From the NCBI GenBank assembly GCA_002336915.1, contig DDET01000002.1:5207-69206 (forward strand): a stretch of DNA of 64,000 bases, written 5' to 3'. Position numbers and translations under genes: made by a program. The DNA comes from Bacteroidetes bacterium UBA1947. GTDB taxonomy: Bacteria; Bacteroidota; Bacteroidia; Chitinophagales; Chitinophagaceae. The notes beneath the pieces are model-generated. The model was not told the DNA's origin, searched no databases, and saw only the letters and a list, made by a program, of their open reading frames with translations. Positions 7,304 to 15,289 of this stretch are shown piece after piece (within the stretch, counting starts at the first letter, position 1; each line of letters begins with the position of its first letter).

Positions 7304-8758
7304 TTACAGCTTCATTACCTTGCAGGTATTGATAAGGCCCTTAGCATCCAATACCCGAATGAAATAAAGCCCCTGCTGCCAGGTGGATGTATTTATTGTT
7401 GTTTCGCCCTGGATGCTGTTTTGAAAAATGAACTTTCCCAGAACATCAGTGACTGTAATATTGCCTGTAGTATTCGCGATCGTGAGCTTATCAGTTACAG
7501 GATTTGGGAAAACAAGGAGACTAGCGGGGCTGATGGTGGCAACACCCAGGTTGCCGCATATGGTGGAATCAGTTACGTTGATATTTTGGGCCGTGAGCAC
7601 AATATCTGAGAAAGCGGCGGCCGGCGGGGTTGCCGAAAGTGACAAAGACCCGGTGAAGAAGCTATCCGGTTGGGTAGTTATTACGAAGGGTTGAGCGTAG
7701 CAGCTCGTGTTGCCCAGCACATCTGCTTTCATCAACCAAATCTTATTACTGTTGACGCTGCTTATCCAAAAGCCCTGGTTGGGAATGGCGGCAATAGCAA
7801 TATCATCGCTGGCCAGGGAGTCGTGATAAGATATTCTATGTTGTATTGTGCCAAGGGTATCTATTATCACCGTCCTAATAATATTGCTATCTACTGTACA
7901 AAGCGCAATACTGTTACTATTGATTCGTATCATTTTCGGACTTCTTAAATCTATACCAGTGTCCCAGCTTACCGTTCCTGCGCCATCAAGCAGCCCGATC
8001 TTTGTAGTGAGGACGTTTGTGGTACCTACGATAATTCCATCGCCGGAAGGGGCGGGTGTCAAATTGAGATAGGCGCTTATGGCAAAACCATTACGCTGCC
8101 AAAGAATATTACCTGCGGTATCTGTTTTGACAAGGTATGCCGAATAGGAATTGAGCTCGTAACCCCCCATGTAAATGGATGTGCTGTTAGTGACAATGGC
8201 GCTTGGTTTCAAGCCGCTACTGAAGGGAACGTGATAGGTTTTACTCCAGATGATATTTCCAGATGTATTTATTTTTGTGAGCGACAATGAATCGTGATTA
8301 GTATTGGAAATGAATATATTGCCATCACTGCTAACGACAAGAGGTATTGGGTAAATTGAAAAATGAGTAGCGGAGAGGTATTTCGCCCATTGTATATTTC
8401 CTGACTTGCTGATCTTCAGGAGCTGTATGCCTGACATCAGGAGCGTATCCTCCAGTGCAAGAACAGCGCCGCTATCCGGGGTGCCGGCCATGGTAATCGG
8501 TACATAGGAGGCTGTGGGTAGCTGGCAGGATTTTGCCCAAAGCATACTGCCGCTTGTATCGACGTTTTGGATACCGATGTATGCATTAGCCCCGGTTGTG
8601 TAATGGTACGCCAATACAGCGTTTCCATGCCCGGTGCTGGTCATTGCAATACGGCTGCATTGGGTAGCGCCGGAGACTGTATACAGTTTATGAAAATTGT
8701 TCTGCCCTTTTGCAAGGGTAAATACGACAACAAGAATAAAGGTAAGCAGGGTTCTCAT
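7304..8758 (-). CDS. Secreted protein with T9SS type A sorting domain
   Basis: A 484-residue extracellular or surface protein. It has a signal peptide (MRTLLTFILVVVFTLAKGQ), a middle region of repeated beta strands with W-K and GNI-W motifs like those in beta-propeller proteins of the SBBP/PQQ kind, and a C-terminal T9SS sorting domain starting with VFPNPVTDKLTI and ending KVMKL. The C-terminal domain directs export through the type IX machinery, after which it is cleaved. I start at the ATG at 8758; the upstream in-frame TTG at 8773 would put extra residues ahead of a perfect signal peptide. The function of the propeller-like part is not recognisable. Confidence 0.85.
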   Translation of the reverse strand: MRTLLTFILVVVFTLAKGQNNFHKLYTVSGATQCSRIAMTSTGHGNAVLAYHYTTGANAYIGIQNVDTSGSMLWAKSCQLPTASYVPITMAGTPDSGAVLALEDTLLMSGIQLLKISKSGNIQWAKYLSATHFSIYPIPLVVSSDGNIFISNTNHDSLSLTKINTSGNIIWSKTYHVPFSSGLKPSAIVTNSTSIYMGGYELNSYSAYLVKTDTAGNILWQRNGFAISAYLNLTPAPSGDGIIVGTTNVLTTKIGLLDGAGTVSWDTGIDLRSPKMIRINSNSIALCTVDSNIIRTVIIDTLGTIQHRISYHDSLASDDIAIAAIPNQGFWISSVNSNKIWLMKADVLGNTSCYAQPFVITTQPDSFFTGSLSLSATPPAAAFSDIVLTAQNINVTDSTICGNLGVATISPASLLVFPNPVTDKLTIANTTGNITVTDVLGKFIFQNSIQGETTINTSTWQQGLYFIRVLDAKGLINTCKVMKL

Positions 8759-8887
8759 GGATAAATTTTTCAATGGTCAGTAATAAATTGCTGCCATAAA
8801 GTTCGGGTATTACTGGTGGCTTTTATAGGATAAAGTGATCATTTTCTTGCACTTTTTGATCAGCCTTTAACCTGGCAAGAATTGCCG

Positions 8888-10246
8888 CTATGTCCTTGCA
8901 TTTTGAGTAGCATCGCGCCACTGGAAAAGCTCGGGGTACTTTTCTTTCATTTCTTCTGTATGTGTATCGAGCATTTGATTGGCTGCCAGCTCGAAGGAGG
9001 TGGCCATTCCGCCTTCGGGTGCTGTGGCTATGCTGTGCCCAAGCGCCGATACTACATTGATGGCCTGCGTAGGGGGCAGTGGCGGAGGCGCAGGGTTTTC
9101 GTTTGTAAGTGCGGCCGATATGCTGTTGATGCCTGCGTTCTTCCTGTTGTTCACGGATGCTGAATAGGGGTGGCCGGGTGTAAATACCTCGGCGAGGAAC
9201 TGCAGAACGGAAGTATGGTCGAGCACATCGTGACATATGGAGCCCCCACTGGTAAAGGGAGAAACGATAATGCCCGGTATTCTTGGGCCTAAACTGGCAA
9301 AAGTGTGGGGATTATCTCCCACGGTGGTATATGGTATCAACGGCGGTGGTACATGATCGTTGAAGCCACCATGCTCATCATAGTACACCACCATTACAGT
9401 ATTGCCCCAGCGTTCTTTATTGGCAATAACTGCTTCGTAAGTGCGTCTTAAGAACTCCTCGCCCCAGCCAATGGCCAATGGTGCATGGTTGTCGTTGGGC
9501 CTGTCGGAGCCTATGTGAGGTGCATCTGCATAGGTGGGCTCTACGATTATTACCTGCGGGTCATTAGCTGACACAGGGCTTTTCATATCAAGGTAGAGGT
9601 GCTCGTAGTCTTTGAAGTTATTGCCCAGTACATACTTCCACATGTTATCGTAGAGTGCGAAGAATGAGAAGCCGTCGTGGTAGTTGCGCCAGCGTATGTT
9701 GTTGCGCTCCATCCAGGCGAATATGCTATCGGCGGTATGAGTAATACGCGTTTTGGTATCGAATATGGGCGACTCACCGCAAAATGCCATGGTGCGGTTG
9801 GGCTGGGTGCTGGTGGGCAGAGCAGAGAACCAACGATCGCAGGCGCAATAGTTTTGTGCGAGGAAGCTTGTAACGGGCACCATGCCGGATGGGAAGTAGC
9901 CCATAGGCTCTGTTTGCGGATTGGGGTTCATTTGAGTTGCTTTGGCATATGCCTCTACAAAGCCCGACATGGTGAACTTCTGCGTGACATTGGATTTGGC
10001 CATTTGCATGGCTACATAGTCCCATTCATGTGGAATATCAAAGGGCAGTGCGCTGTCCACATCTATCTTGTAAGGGTTGTACACATCGCCCTGGTACAGG
10101 TTCTCATACTGCGTGAGCGGTTCCCTGAGACCATCGATGTTCGGTTTAATTCCTTCAAGGCTAAGGTGCCCGAGCATATGATCGAAGGAGCGATTTTCGA
10201 ACATAACCAGCACTATGGTTTTTACTTTCTCGTGTACACTTATCAT
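8888..10246 (-). CDS. Phosphoesterase family protein (phospholipase C / acid phosphatase type)
   Basis: A 452-residue member of the PF04185 phosphoesterase family, which includes bacterial non-haemolytic phospholipase C and AcpA-type acid phosphatases. The metal-site motif ENRSFDHMLG is at residue 17 and YYDEHGGFNDHVPPP near residue 290; SALPTSTQPNRTMAFCG is another conserved block. Family members are usually exported, yet this one starts right at the catalytic strand and no signal peptide is encoded upstream. A lipoprotein gene lies 4 bases upstream on the same strand, so the two are co-transcribed; an association at the membrane is a reasonable inference. Substrate not determinable. Confidence 0.88.
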   Translation of the reverse strand: MISVHEKVKTIVLVMFENRSFDHMLGHLSLEGIKPNIDGLREPLTQYENLYQGDVYNPYKIDVDSALPFDIPHEWDYVAMQMAKSNVTQKFTMSGFVEAYAKATQMNPNPQTEPMGYFPSGMVPVTSFLAQNYCACDRWFSALPTSTQPNRTMAFCGESPIFDTKTRITHTADSIFAWMERNNIRWRNYHDGFSFFALYDNMWKYVLGNNFKDYEHLYLDMKSPVSANDPQVIIVEPTYADAPHIGSDRPNDNHAPLAIGWGEEFLRRTYEAVIANKERWGNTVMVVYYDEHGGFNDHVPPPLIPYTTVGDNPHTFASLGPRIPGIIVSPFTSGGSICHDVLDHTSVLQFLAEVFTPGHPYSASVNNRKNAGINSISAALTNENPAPPPLPPTQAINVVSALGHSIATAPEGGMATSFELAANQMLDTHTEEMKEKYPELFQWRDATQNART

Positions 10247-10250
10247 AGCC

Positions 10251-10874
10251 TTAAGGAGTTTTGTATTGTACGGAAATGATCACTGATAATTTTTCGGGGG
10301 CGGTGTTCATGTCTGCTTTTTCGGCAGCGGTAAGTAAGGACCTTATTTCCCATTTGCCATTTACAGGTGATCCGCTTAGCGCTTTTGATGGTGTGCCGTT
10401 TTTATCGAGCGGCGCTATTTTGCCATCGTGCAATACTACGAGTGGCCTGCCGGAGCCGGAGCGTATGTATGAAAGCCTGAATTTATCACCCCAGCGCACA
10501 AAATTCTTCATACAGGCGGCTACCAGCGTGTCGCCGTGCAGATCGGTGCGGCATACTACACTGTCTGTACTGGCTTCGGGCAGTTCTATTACCTGTACCA
10601 TGCGTTTGGCTTCCTTGCCGCCTTTTTCGGCTACGAGGGTAAACTCAAGGTATTTGGCCGTGGTGCTATCGGAACTGCTGCCTACCGTTTTGGGATGTAC
10701 TAATAAAGTAGGATGGCCGCTCACGTCCCAGTTGACACGAACGGTATCGTTGCCGCTAATGGTTACGGGGGTAACAATAAAAGAACGGATCTTGGGTGCG
10801 CATGAAGCGCAGAAGACCGAAATAATAACAAGACAAGATAAAAAGCTGCTCTTGCCGCCTAATTGTTGTGTCAT
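10251..10874 (-). CDS. Uncharacterised lipoprotein, paired with phosphoesterase
   Basis: A 207-residue protein with an N-terminal membrane segment (about residues 10-25) ending in a lipobox-like FCASC, so it is probably acylated at Cys 26 and held in the outer or inner membrane. The mature part is rich in beta strands; SFIVTPVTISGNDTVRVNWDVSG resembles an Ig-like strand pair. It precedes the phosphoesterase gene by 4 bases and is probably expressed with it. I do not recognise a named family or an active site. Confidence 0.7.
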   Translation of the reverse strand: MTQQLGGKSSFLSCLVIISVFCASCAPKIRSFIVTPVTISGNDTVRVNWDVSGHPTLLVHPKTVGSSSDSTTAKYLEFTLVAEKGGKEAKRMVQVIELPEASTDSVVCRTDLHGDTLVAACMKNFVRWGDKFRLSYIRSGSGRPLVVLHDGKIAPLDKNGTPSKALSGSPVNGKWEIRSLLTAAEKADMNTAPEKLSVIISVQYKTP

Positions 10875-10991
10875 AGCCTTGCGGGTATTGGGTGCTTATA
10901 AAAATACATTTTTAGAAATGATATACACAATGGCCCTAGGTCCTTTTGGGGATAAAAATGACAGAGATCGGTGTTTAAGATCGTTTTTGAC

Positions 10992-11036
10992 GGTGACGCA
11001 AGTCATTAAATCTGCAGGACAGTTCATTTATTTTCG
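10992..11036 (+). promoter_or_regulatory. Crp/Fnr-like dyad and -7 element before the regulator gene
   Basis: The dyad GGTGACGCAAGTCATT (10992-11007) has half-sites GTGAC and GTCA four bases apart. TATTTTCG at 11029-11036 is a one-mismatch -7 element. The dyad centre is 29.5 bases before the -7 element, the same distance as at the sulfur operon promoter. With a start near 11042 the dyad would sit near -42, a class II activator position. This suggests autoregulation. Confidence 0.5.
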
Positions 11037-11050
11037 CGTTATTGTGAACA

Positions 11051-11677
11051 ATGGCAGAACCGACAATGACCGATAGCATTTTTACAGACCCGGCGTTGCT
11101 GGAGGAGATAAAAAAGTATTGCCGTGTAAAGACGGTGGATAAGGGCAGTGTATTGATAGCGCCCGGTGCTGATATTGTGTTTGTGCCTATAGTGCAAAAA
11201 GGAGCACTGCGCATAGTAAGGGAGAACGATGAAGGGAAAGAAATATTCCTGTACCACCTGTACCCGGGGCAGATATGCTCCATGGCCATAAGCTGCTGCC
11301 AGGCCGGCAAAAAGAGTATGGTGAAGGCTATAGCGGAGGATGAAACGGAGGTACTGCAGATACCGGTGGGGATGGTAGAGGAGTGGTTTAAATACCCCGA
11401 GTGGAAAACCTACGTGAACAGCACGTATAGCACACGCTTTGCCGAGCTGATGCAGGTAATAGACCTTATAGCCTTCAGTAATATGGATAAGCTGCTACTG
11501 CACTATTTGCGTGAACGAGCAAAAGCAGTAAATACAAAGGCACTCTATATTACACATCAGCAAATAGCCGATGAACTACACACCCAGCGCGAGGTTATCA
11601 GCAGGCTACTGCGAACGATGGAGGACAAAGGCCTGGTGCGCATGGGCCGGAATACCATAGAAATATTGGTGGACTGA
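11051..11677 (+). CDS. Crp/Fnr family transcriptional regulator
   Basis: A 208-residue regulator with an N-terminal cyclic-nucleotide-binding-like beta barrel (about residues 10-120) and a C-terminal winged helix containing ITHQQIADELHTQREVISRLLRTMEDKGLV, the Crp/Fnr recognition-helix signature. There is no N-terminal Fnr cysteine cluster. A CC pair in AISCCQAG near residue 80 and a Cys in YCRVK near 24 could sense thiols or sulfane sulfur, but this is inference. The same type of regulator commonly precedes rhodanese/OsmC/TSUP operons in Bacteroidota. The sulfur operon begins 99 bases downstream, with a matching dyad in its promoter, so this gene is its probable regulator. Confidence 0.9.
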   Translation: MAEPTMTDSIFTDPALLEEIKKYCRVKTVDKGSVLIAPGADIVFVPIVQKGALRIVRENDEGKEIFLYHLYPGQICSMAISCCQAGKKSMVKAIAEDETEVLQIPVGMVEEWFKYPEWKTYVNSTYSTRFAELMQVIDLIAFSNMDKLLLHYLRERAKAVNTKALYITHQQIADELHTQREVISRLLRTMEDKGLVRMGRNTIEILVD

Positions 11678-11708
11678 TGATGCAGATCATCTGTTTATGC
11701 ACAGCGCG

Positions 11709-11753
11709 TGTGACATGTGTCACCAAGCGCCTTCCTGCCAGTGTGTAGTTTTA
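11709..11753 (+). promoter_or_regulatory. Crp/Fnr-like dyad and -7 element of sulfur operon
   Basis: TGTGACATGTGTCACC (11709-11724) fits the Crp consensus TGTGA-N6-TCACA with one mismatch. TAGTTTTA (11746-11753) is a one-mismatch -7 element whose start would be near 11758, placing the dyad centre near -41.5. No -33 TTG is present at the right distance, as expected for an activator-dependent promoter. Confidence 0.6.
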
Positions 11754-11776
11754 CATCATAAAATAAACAGCATTTT

Positions 11777-11995
11777 ATGAAAAAGAACATGGGAACATTC
11801 GACCGGATCTTTCGTATACTGGTGGCCATTGTTATTATCGCACTGTATGCCACAGGCAATATTGGCGGGGTGCTCGCTATAGTGTTGCTGGTACTCTCCG
11901 CCATTTTTATCCTCACCAGTTTTATTAGTTTTTGTCCTTTGTACCTGCCCTTTGGCATCAGTACGCGCAAAAAGGAGAAGGCAGTAAAAGGATAA
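11777..11995 (+). CDS. Small DUF2892 (YgaP-like) membrane protein
   Basis: A 72-residue protein opening with MGTFDRIFRILVAIVIIALY, the recognisable start of DUF2892 proteins, which correspond to the membrane part of rhodaneses such as YgaP. Two transmembrane helices are seen at about residues 11-28 and 32-50, followed by CPLYLPFGIST, a conserved ending with one cysteine. It is the first gene of the sulfur operon. The likely role is to support rhodanese-type sulfur transfer at the inner membrane, inferred from its neighbours and from YgaP. Confidence 0.85.
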   Translation: MKKNMGTFDRIFRILVAIVIIALYATGNIGGVLAIVLLVLSAIFILTSFISFCPLYLPFGISTRKKEKAVKG

Positions 11996-12043
11996 ACGCA
12001 AGGTTCACAAGCAATTTTTTCTAATTTTTTTAATTCAGTTCAA

Positions 12044-13459
12044 ATGAACATCGAACAGATCTATACAGGATGCCTTGCACAGGGCGCGTATTATATAACA
12101 TCGAACGGGGAAGCCGCCATAATTGACCCGCTAAGGGAAATACAACCCTACCTGAACAGGGCGATGAAAGACGGGGTGAAGATCAAGTACATATTTGAAA
12201 CACATTTTCATGCCGATTTTGTGTCGGGCCACCTGGACCTGGCCAAGGCAACAGGAGCGATGATCGTTTATGGGCCTACAGCTGAGCCTGCTTTTAATGC
12301 CTATGTGGCGGCAGATGGCGAGATATTTAAACTGGGGGACGTGAGCATACAGCTGTTGCATACTCCCGGGCACACATTGGAGTCTTCCTGTTTCCTGCTG
12401 AAGGATAAGCAGGGAAAGGACTATGCGCTATTCTCAGGAGATACCTTATTCATTGGTGATGTGGGCCGGCCTGACCTGGCGCAAAAGGCAGCCAATATGA
12501 CTAAGGAGGAACTGGCGAGCCTGCTGTATGACTCTTTGAGGAACAAGATAATGCCGTTGGCAGATGATGTTATCGTTTATCCTGCACATGGGCAGGGATC
12601 GGCCTGTGGCAAGAATATGTCGAAGGAAACGATCTCGACCATGGGTGCACAAAAGAGGATGAACTATGCCTTGCGGACCGATATGGCGAAATATGAGTTT
12701 GTGGAAGAAGTGACCGCAGGTTTGTTACCACCGCCGGCTTATTTCCCCATGAATGTAAAAATGAACAAAGAAGGTTACGACAGCATAAATGAGGTACTGA
12801 AACGAGGAACACGGCCCTTATCAGTGAAAGCGTTTGAAGCTGCCGCAAATGAAGGCGATGTACTGGTACTGGATACGCGCAACCCGGAGCATTTTGTGAA
12901 AGCCTTCATACCCAACAGCATCAATATAGGTGTGGACGGAAATTTTGCGCCATGGGTGGGTGCATTGATACCGGATATTAAACAGCAGATATTGCTGGTG
13001 ACAGAACCGGGACGTGAGAAGGAAACGGTGATACGCATGGCCCGTGTGGGATATGATAATGTGCTGGGCTACCTGGATGGCGGATTTGAAGCATGGCAAC
13101 AGGCGGGTAAAGCAACTGATTATATTGAATCCATGTCGGTTTTTGAGTTTGCGAGGGTTTATCTATTGAATCCGGATGTGTATGTAGTAGATGTGAGAAG
13201 GCCGGGCGAATATAGTGCCGGGCACATGAAAGGTGCGCATAATATCCCACTGGACTATATCAATGATAACATGGCATCTTTTCCAAAGGACCGGGTATTT
13301 TACCTGCATTGCGCAGGCGGTTACCGCTCGGTTGTTGCCGCTTCTATTTTGAGATCGAGAGGCTATGATAAGCTCGTAAACATAGAGGGAGGCTTTACGG
13401 CACTTAAAGAATCGGCTATACCGGCAGAACGTTTTGTAATGGGATCAACATTAGCATAA
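12044..13459 (+). CDS. Metallo-beta-lactamase fold / double rhodanese protein (persulfide dioxygenase-like)
   Basis: A 471-residue fusion. Residues 1-250 form a metallo-beta-lactamase domain with THFHADFVSGH (metal-binding HxHxD-H), HTPGHT and FSGDTLFIGDVGRPDL, the pattern of ETHE1-like persulfide dioxygenases. Two rhodanese domains follow. The first (about 260-360) has TEPGRE where the catalytic cysteine loop should be, so it is inactive. The second (about 365-465) has HCAGGYRS, an intact CxxxxR loop. The plan matches CstB-like enzymes that oxidise persulfides and transfer sulfur. It lies 48 bases after the DUF2892 gene; the stop codon overlaps the next start by one base. Confidence 0.93.
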   Translation: MNIEQIYTGCLAQGAYYITSNGEAAIIDPLREIQPYLNRAMKDGVKIKYIFETHFHADFVSGHLDLAKATGAMIVYGPTAEPAFNAYVAADGEIFKLGDVSIQLLHTPGHTLESSCFLLKDKQGKDYALFSGDTLFIGDVGRPDLAQKAANMTKEELASLLYDSLRNKIMPLADDVIVYPAHGQGSACGKNMSKETISTMGAQKRMNYALRTDMAKYEFVEEVTAGLLPPPAYFPMNVKMNKEGYDSINEVLKRGTRPLSVKAFEAAANEGDVLVLDTRNPEHFVKAFIPNSINIGVDGNFAPWVGALIPDIKQQILLVTEPGREKETVIRMARVGYDNVLGYLDGGFEAWQQAGKATDYIESMSVFEFARVYLLNPDVYVVDVRRPGEYSAGHMKGAHNIPLDYINDNMASFPKDRVFYLHCAGGYRSVVAASILRSRGYDKLVNIEGGFTALKESAIPAERFVMGSTLA

Positions 13460-13671
13460 TGGTCAGATCAATATTGAAATATAAACTTGAAATAGCGGGC
13501 CTTGTAGCCGGGGCAATAGCCGGATGGTGCTATTGGTATTACGTGGGTTGTGCATCGGGCACTTGCATGATCACTTCGAAGCCTTTGAACAGTAGTTTGT
13601 ACGGTGCGGTGATGGGCGTGCTTTTATTAAGCATTTTTAAAAAAGATAAGAAAACAAAGAAAGCGAAATGA
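13459..13671 (+). CDS. DUF6132 family small membrane protein
   Basis: A 70-residue protein with two transmembrane segments (about residues 10-28 and 46-60) separated by YYVGCASGTCMITSKPLNSS, a strongly conserved loop with two cysteines that marks DUF6132. The family is repeatedly found next to rhodanese genes. The paired cysteines may take part in sulfur or thiol exchange at the membrane, which is inference. The C-terminus is a lysine-rich tail. Its start overlaps the upstream stop (TAATG) and its stop overlaps the next start (ATGA), so translation is coupled on both sides. Confidence 0.85.
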   Translation: MVRSILKYKLEIAGLVAGAIAGWCYWYYVGCASGTCMITSKPLNSSLYGAVMGVLLLSIFKKDKKTKKAK

Positions 13672-13946
13672 AAACCATAAAAGAAGCAATTGCCGCCGGG
13701 AACGCCACGATAATAGACGTGAGGACCCCGGCTGAATTTGAAGGCGGAAATGTAGCAGGGAGTATTAATATCCCGCTGAATGAATTGCCTAATCAAATAG
13801 AGGAGATAAAGGAGAAAAAGAACATCATTTTTTGCTGTGCATCGGGGATAAGGAGCCACCAGGCCACCATGTTGCTAAGGCAATATGGGGTGGATTGTGT
13901 AGATGGCGGATCATGGCTGGATGTAAATTATCATTGTAACAACTAA
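13668..13946 (+). CDS. Single-domain rhodanese
   Basis: A 92-residue cytoplasmic sulfurtransferase. It contains DVRTPAEFEGGNVAGSINIPL, the conserved CH2A motif, and the active loop CCASGIRS, in which the second of two adjacent cysteines is at the catalytic position and carries the persulfide. The end has the DGGSWLDV strand. Rhodaneses pass sulfane sulfur from thiosulfate or glutathione-type persulfides to acceptors. It overlaps the DUF6132 gene by 4 bases and is 9 bases from the next rhodanese, which it resembles closely enough (VRTPAE, CCASG-RS, GGSW) to suggest duplication. Confidence 0.93.
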   Translation: MKTIKEAIAAGNATIIDVRTPAEFEGGNVAGSINIPLNELPNQIEEIKEKKNIIFCCASGIRSHQATMLLRQYGVDCVDGGSWLDVNYHCNN

Positions 13947-13955
13947 AAAAAATTT

Positions 13956-14270
13956 ATGCTGCAGTTTATAAAAAATTTATTCAAGAGCGAGCCTAAAGCT
14001 GATATAGGCGCACTAATCGCAAATGGGGCGATGATCATGGATGTACGGACGCCGGCGGAATATGCTTCGGGGCACATAAAGGGATCGGTAAATATGCCTT
14101 TGAATTCACTGCCCATGCAGATGGCTAAATTGAAGAAAGACAAGCCGATCATCACATGCTGTGCATCGGGTATGCGGAGCGGATCTGCAAAAAGTATACT
14201 TAAGTCCAACGGTTTTGCCGAGGTGCATAATGGCGGCAGCTGGATGAACCTGAAAAAATATGAAAAATGA
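13956..14270 (+). CDS. Single-domain rhodanese
   Basis: A 104-residue sulfurtransferase and the second of a tandem pair. DVRTPAEYASGHIKGSVNMPL and the active loop CCASGMRSGSA are both present, and the protein ends with NGGSWMNLKK. The N-terminal 15 residues (LQFIKNLFKSEPK) form a short amphipathic lead that may touch the membrane; no signal peptide cleavage site is seen. Having two near-identical rhodaneses, both with Cys-Cys loops, suggests relay of sulfur between carriers. The stop overlaps the following ATG by 4 bases. Confidence 0.93.
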   Translation: MLQFIKNLFKSEPKADIGALIANGAMIMDVRTPAEYASGHIKGSVNMPLNSLPMQMAKLKKDKPIITCCASGMRSGSAKSILKSNGFAEVHNGGSWMNLKKYEK

Positions 14271-14515
14271 GCGCACTAAAAGAACGATTGCTTACCAACT
14301 GGGACCTGATGCGTATAGTGCGGCTTGCCATAGGCCTTTGGCTTGGCGTGCAGGCAGTAATGCAGATGGATATATTTATCTCACTGTTTAGTGCATTTTT
14401 CCTCTACCAGGCCATAACGGGTACGGGCTGCTGCGGGGCAGCCGCATGCTATTCACCGCCTGCAAAGAAGGTAAATAGCAAAATACAAGACATAGAATAT
14501 GAAGAAGTAAAATAA
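14267..14515 (+). CDS. Small membrane protein of sulfur operon (DUF2892-like)
   Basis: An 82-residue protein with a hydrophobic region at about residues 18-50, probably two helices, then GTGCCGAAACYSPP, a cysteine-rich stretch with three cysteines, and a charged C-terminal tail. The start, LTNWDLMRIVRLAIGLWLGVQAV, resembles the lead of DUF2892 proteins. It probably sits in the inner membrane with the cysteines near the surface, where they could accept sulfur from the neighbouring rhodaneses or be reduced by the thioredoxin encoded next. The role is inferred only from position. Confidence 0.75.
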   Translation: MSALKERLLTNWDLMRIVRLAIGLWLGVQAVMQMDIFISLFSAFFLYQAITGTGCCGAAACYSPPAKKVNSKIQDIEYEEVK

Positions 14516-14520
14516 AAAAT

Positions 14521-14832
14521 ATGGCAGCGAAGACATTTTCGGAGATAATAAATGCCGGTAAACCCGTACTGGTCGATTTTTCGGCGGAATGGTGCGGGCC
14601 CTGTAAAATGATGGCACCAATACTGGAAGAATTGAAGAAAAGCATCGGCGATACTGCTACCATTGTAAAGGTGGATGTAGATAAAAATCCCGCTGCTGCA
14701 AATGCCTACCAGATATCGGGTGTACCTACCCTGATATTGTTTAAAGGGGGTGCTGTACTATGGCGTCAATCGGGGGTGGTGCCGGCAAAGCAATTGAAGC
14801 AAATAATAGAACAACACGCAAACAAAGGATAA
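14521..14832 (+). CDS. Thioredoxin
   Basis: A 103-residue cytoplasmic thioredoxin with the canonical active site WCGPCK at about residues 23-28, the central VDVDKNPAAA strand, and the cis-proline segment GVPTL. Length and motifs are those of the classic family. It reduces disulfides or persulfides; in this operon it is the likely reductant that releases sulfide from persulfidated rhodanese or from the OsmC protein encoded next. It lies 5 bases after the preceding gene and 1 base before the next. Confidence 0.93.
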   Translation: MAAKTFSEIINAGKPVLVDFSAEWCGPCKMMAPILEELKKSIGDTATIVKVDVDKNPAAANAYQISGVPTLILFKGGAVLWRQSGVVPAKQLKQIIEQHANKG

Positions 14833-14833
14833 A

Positions 14834-15289
14834 ATGGGAGTAACACATGATTACGAAGTAGCTGTGAGCTGGACCGCAGACAGGAAGGGTGAAATGACTG
14901 CGCCGGGGATAGCAGAAATGATAGAGGTAGCTACACCGCCGGAATTCCCCAAGGGGATGGCAGGCATATGGTCTCCGGAACATTTGTTTACCGCGGCAGT
15001 GAATAGCTGCCTGATGACCACCTTTTTGGCGATAGCTGAAAATTCGAAATTGGATTTTGTGCATTTTGAATCAAAAGCATCGGGCAGGCTGGAAATGGTG
15101 GATGGTAAGTACCTGATGAGCGAGGTAACATTGAGCCCCGTAGTTACAGTGGCTACTGACCACGACAAAGATCGGGCGGAAAAGGTGCTGCAGAAAGCGG
15201 AACAAAACTGCCTGATAACAAATTCTATAAATTCGAAGATCATTTTTAAACCGCAGGTGCTGGTTAAAAGTACCATACCATCTTTATGA
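14834..15289 (+). CDS. OsmC family protein
   Basis: A 151-residue OsmC/Ohr-type protein. SPEHLFTAAVNSCLMTTFLAIAE contains the conserved first cysteine in its NSC setting, and QNCLITNSI near residue 133 holds the second. The two cysteines form the peroxidatic pair used to reduce organic hydroperoxides. Members found in sulfur operons have also been linked to organic persulfide handling, so a thiol-persulfide role is plausible here. Translation is coupled to the following gene by a 4-base overlap. Confidence 0.9.
   Translation: MGVTHDYEVAVSWTADRKGEMTAPGIAEMIEVATPPEFPKGMAGIWSPEHLFTAAVNSCLMTTFLAIAENSKLDFVHFESKASGRLEMVDGKYLMSEVTLSPVVTVATDHDKDRAEKVLQKAEQNCLITNSINSKIIFKPQVLVKSTIPSL

Noticed and set aside
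10261..11076. 271-codon plus-strand frame opposite the lipoprotein gene
   Set aside because: The minus-strand protein has a signal peptide and lipobox and is coupled to the phosphoesterase; the plus-strand frame has no such features.
12038..12049. GTTCA-aa-TGAAC dyad across the start codon of the MBL-rhodanese gene
   Set aside because: Only five base pairs and no second example; likely chance.
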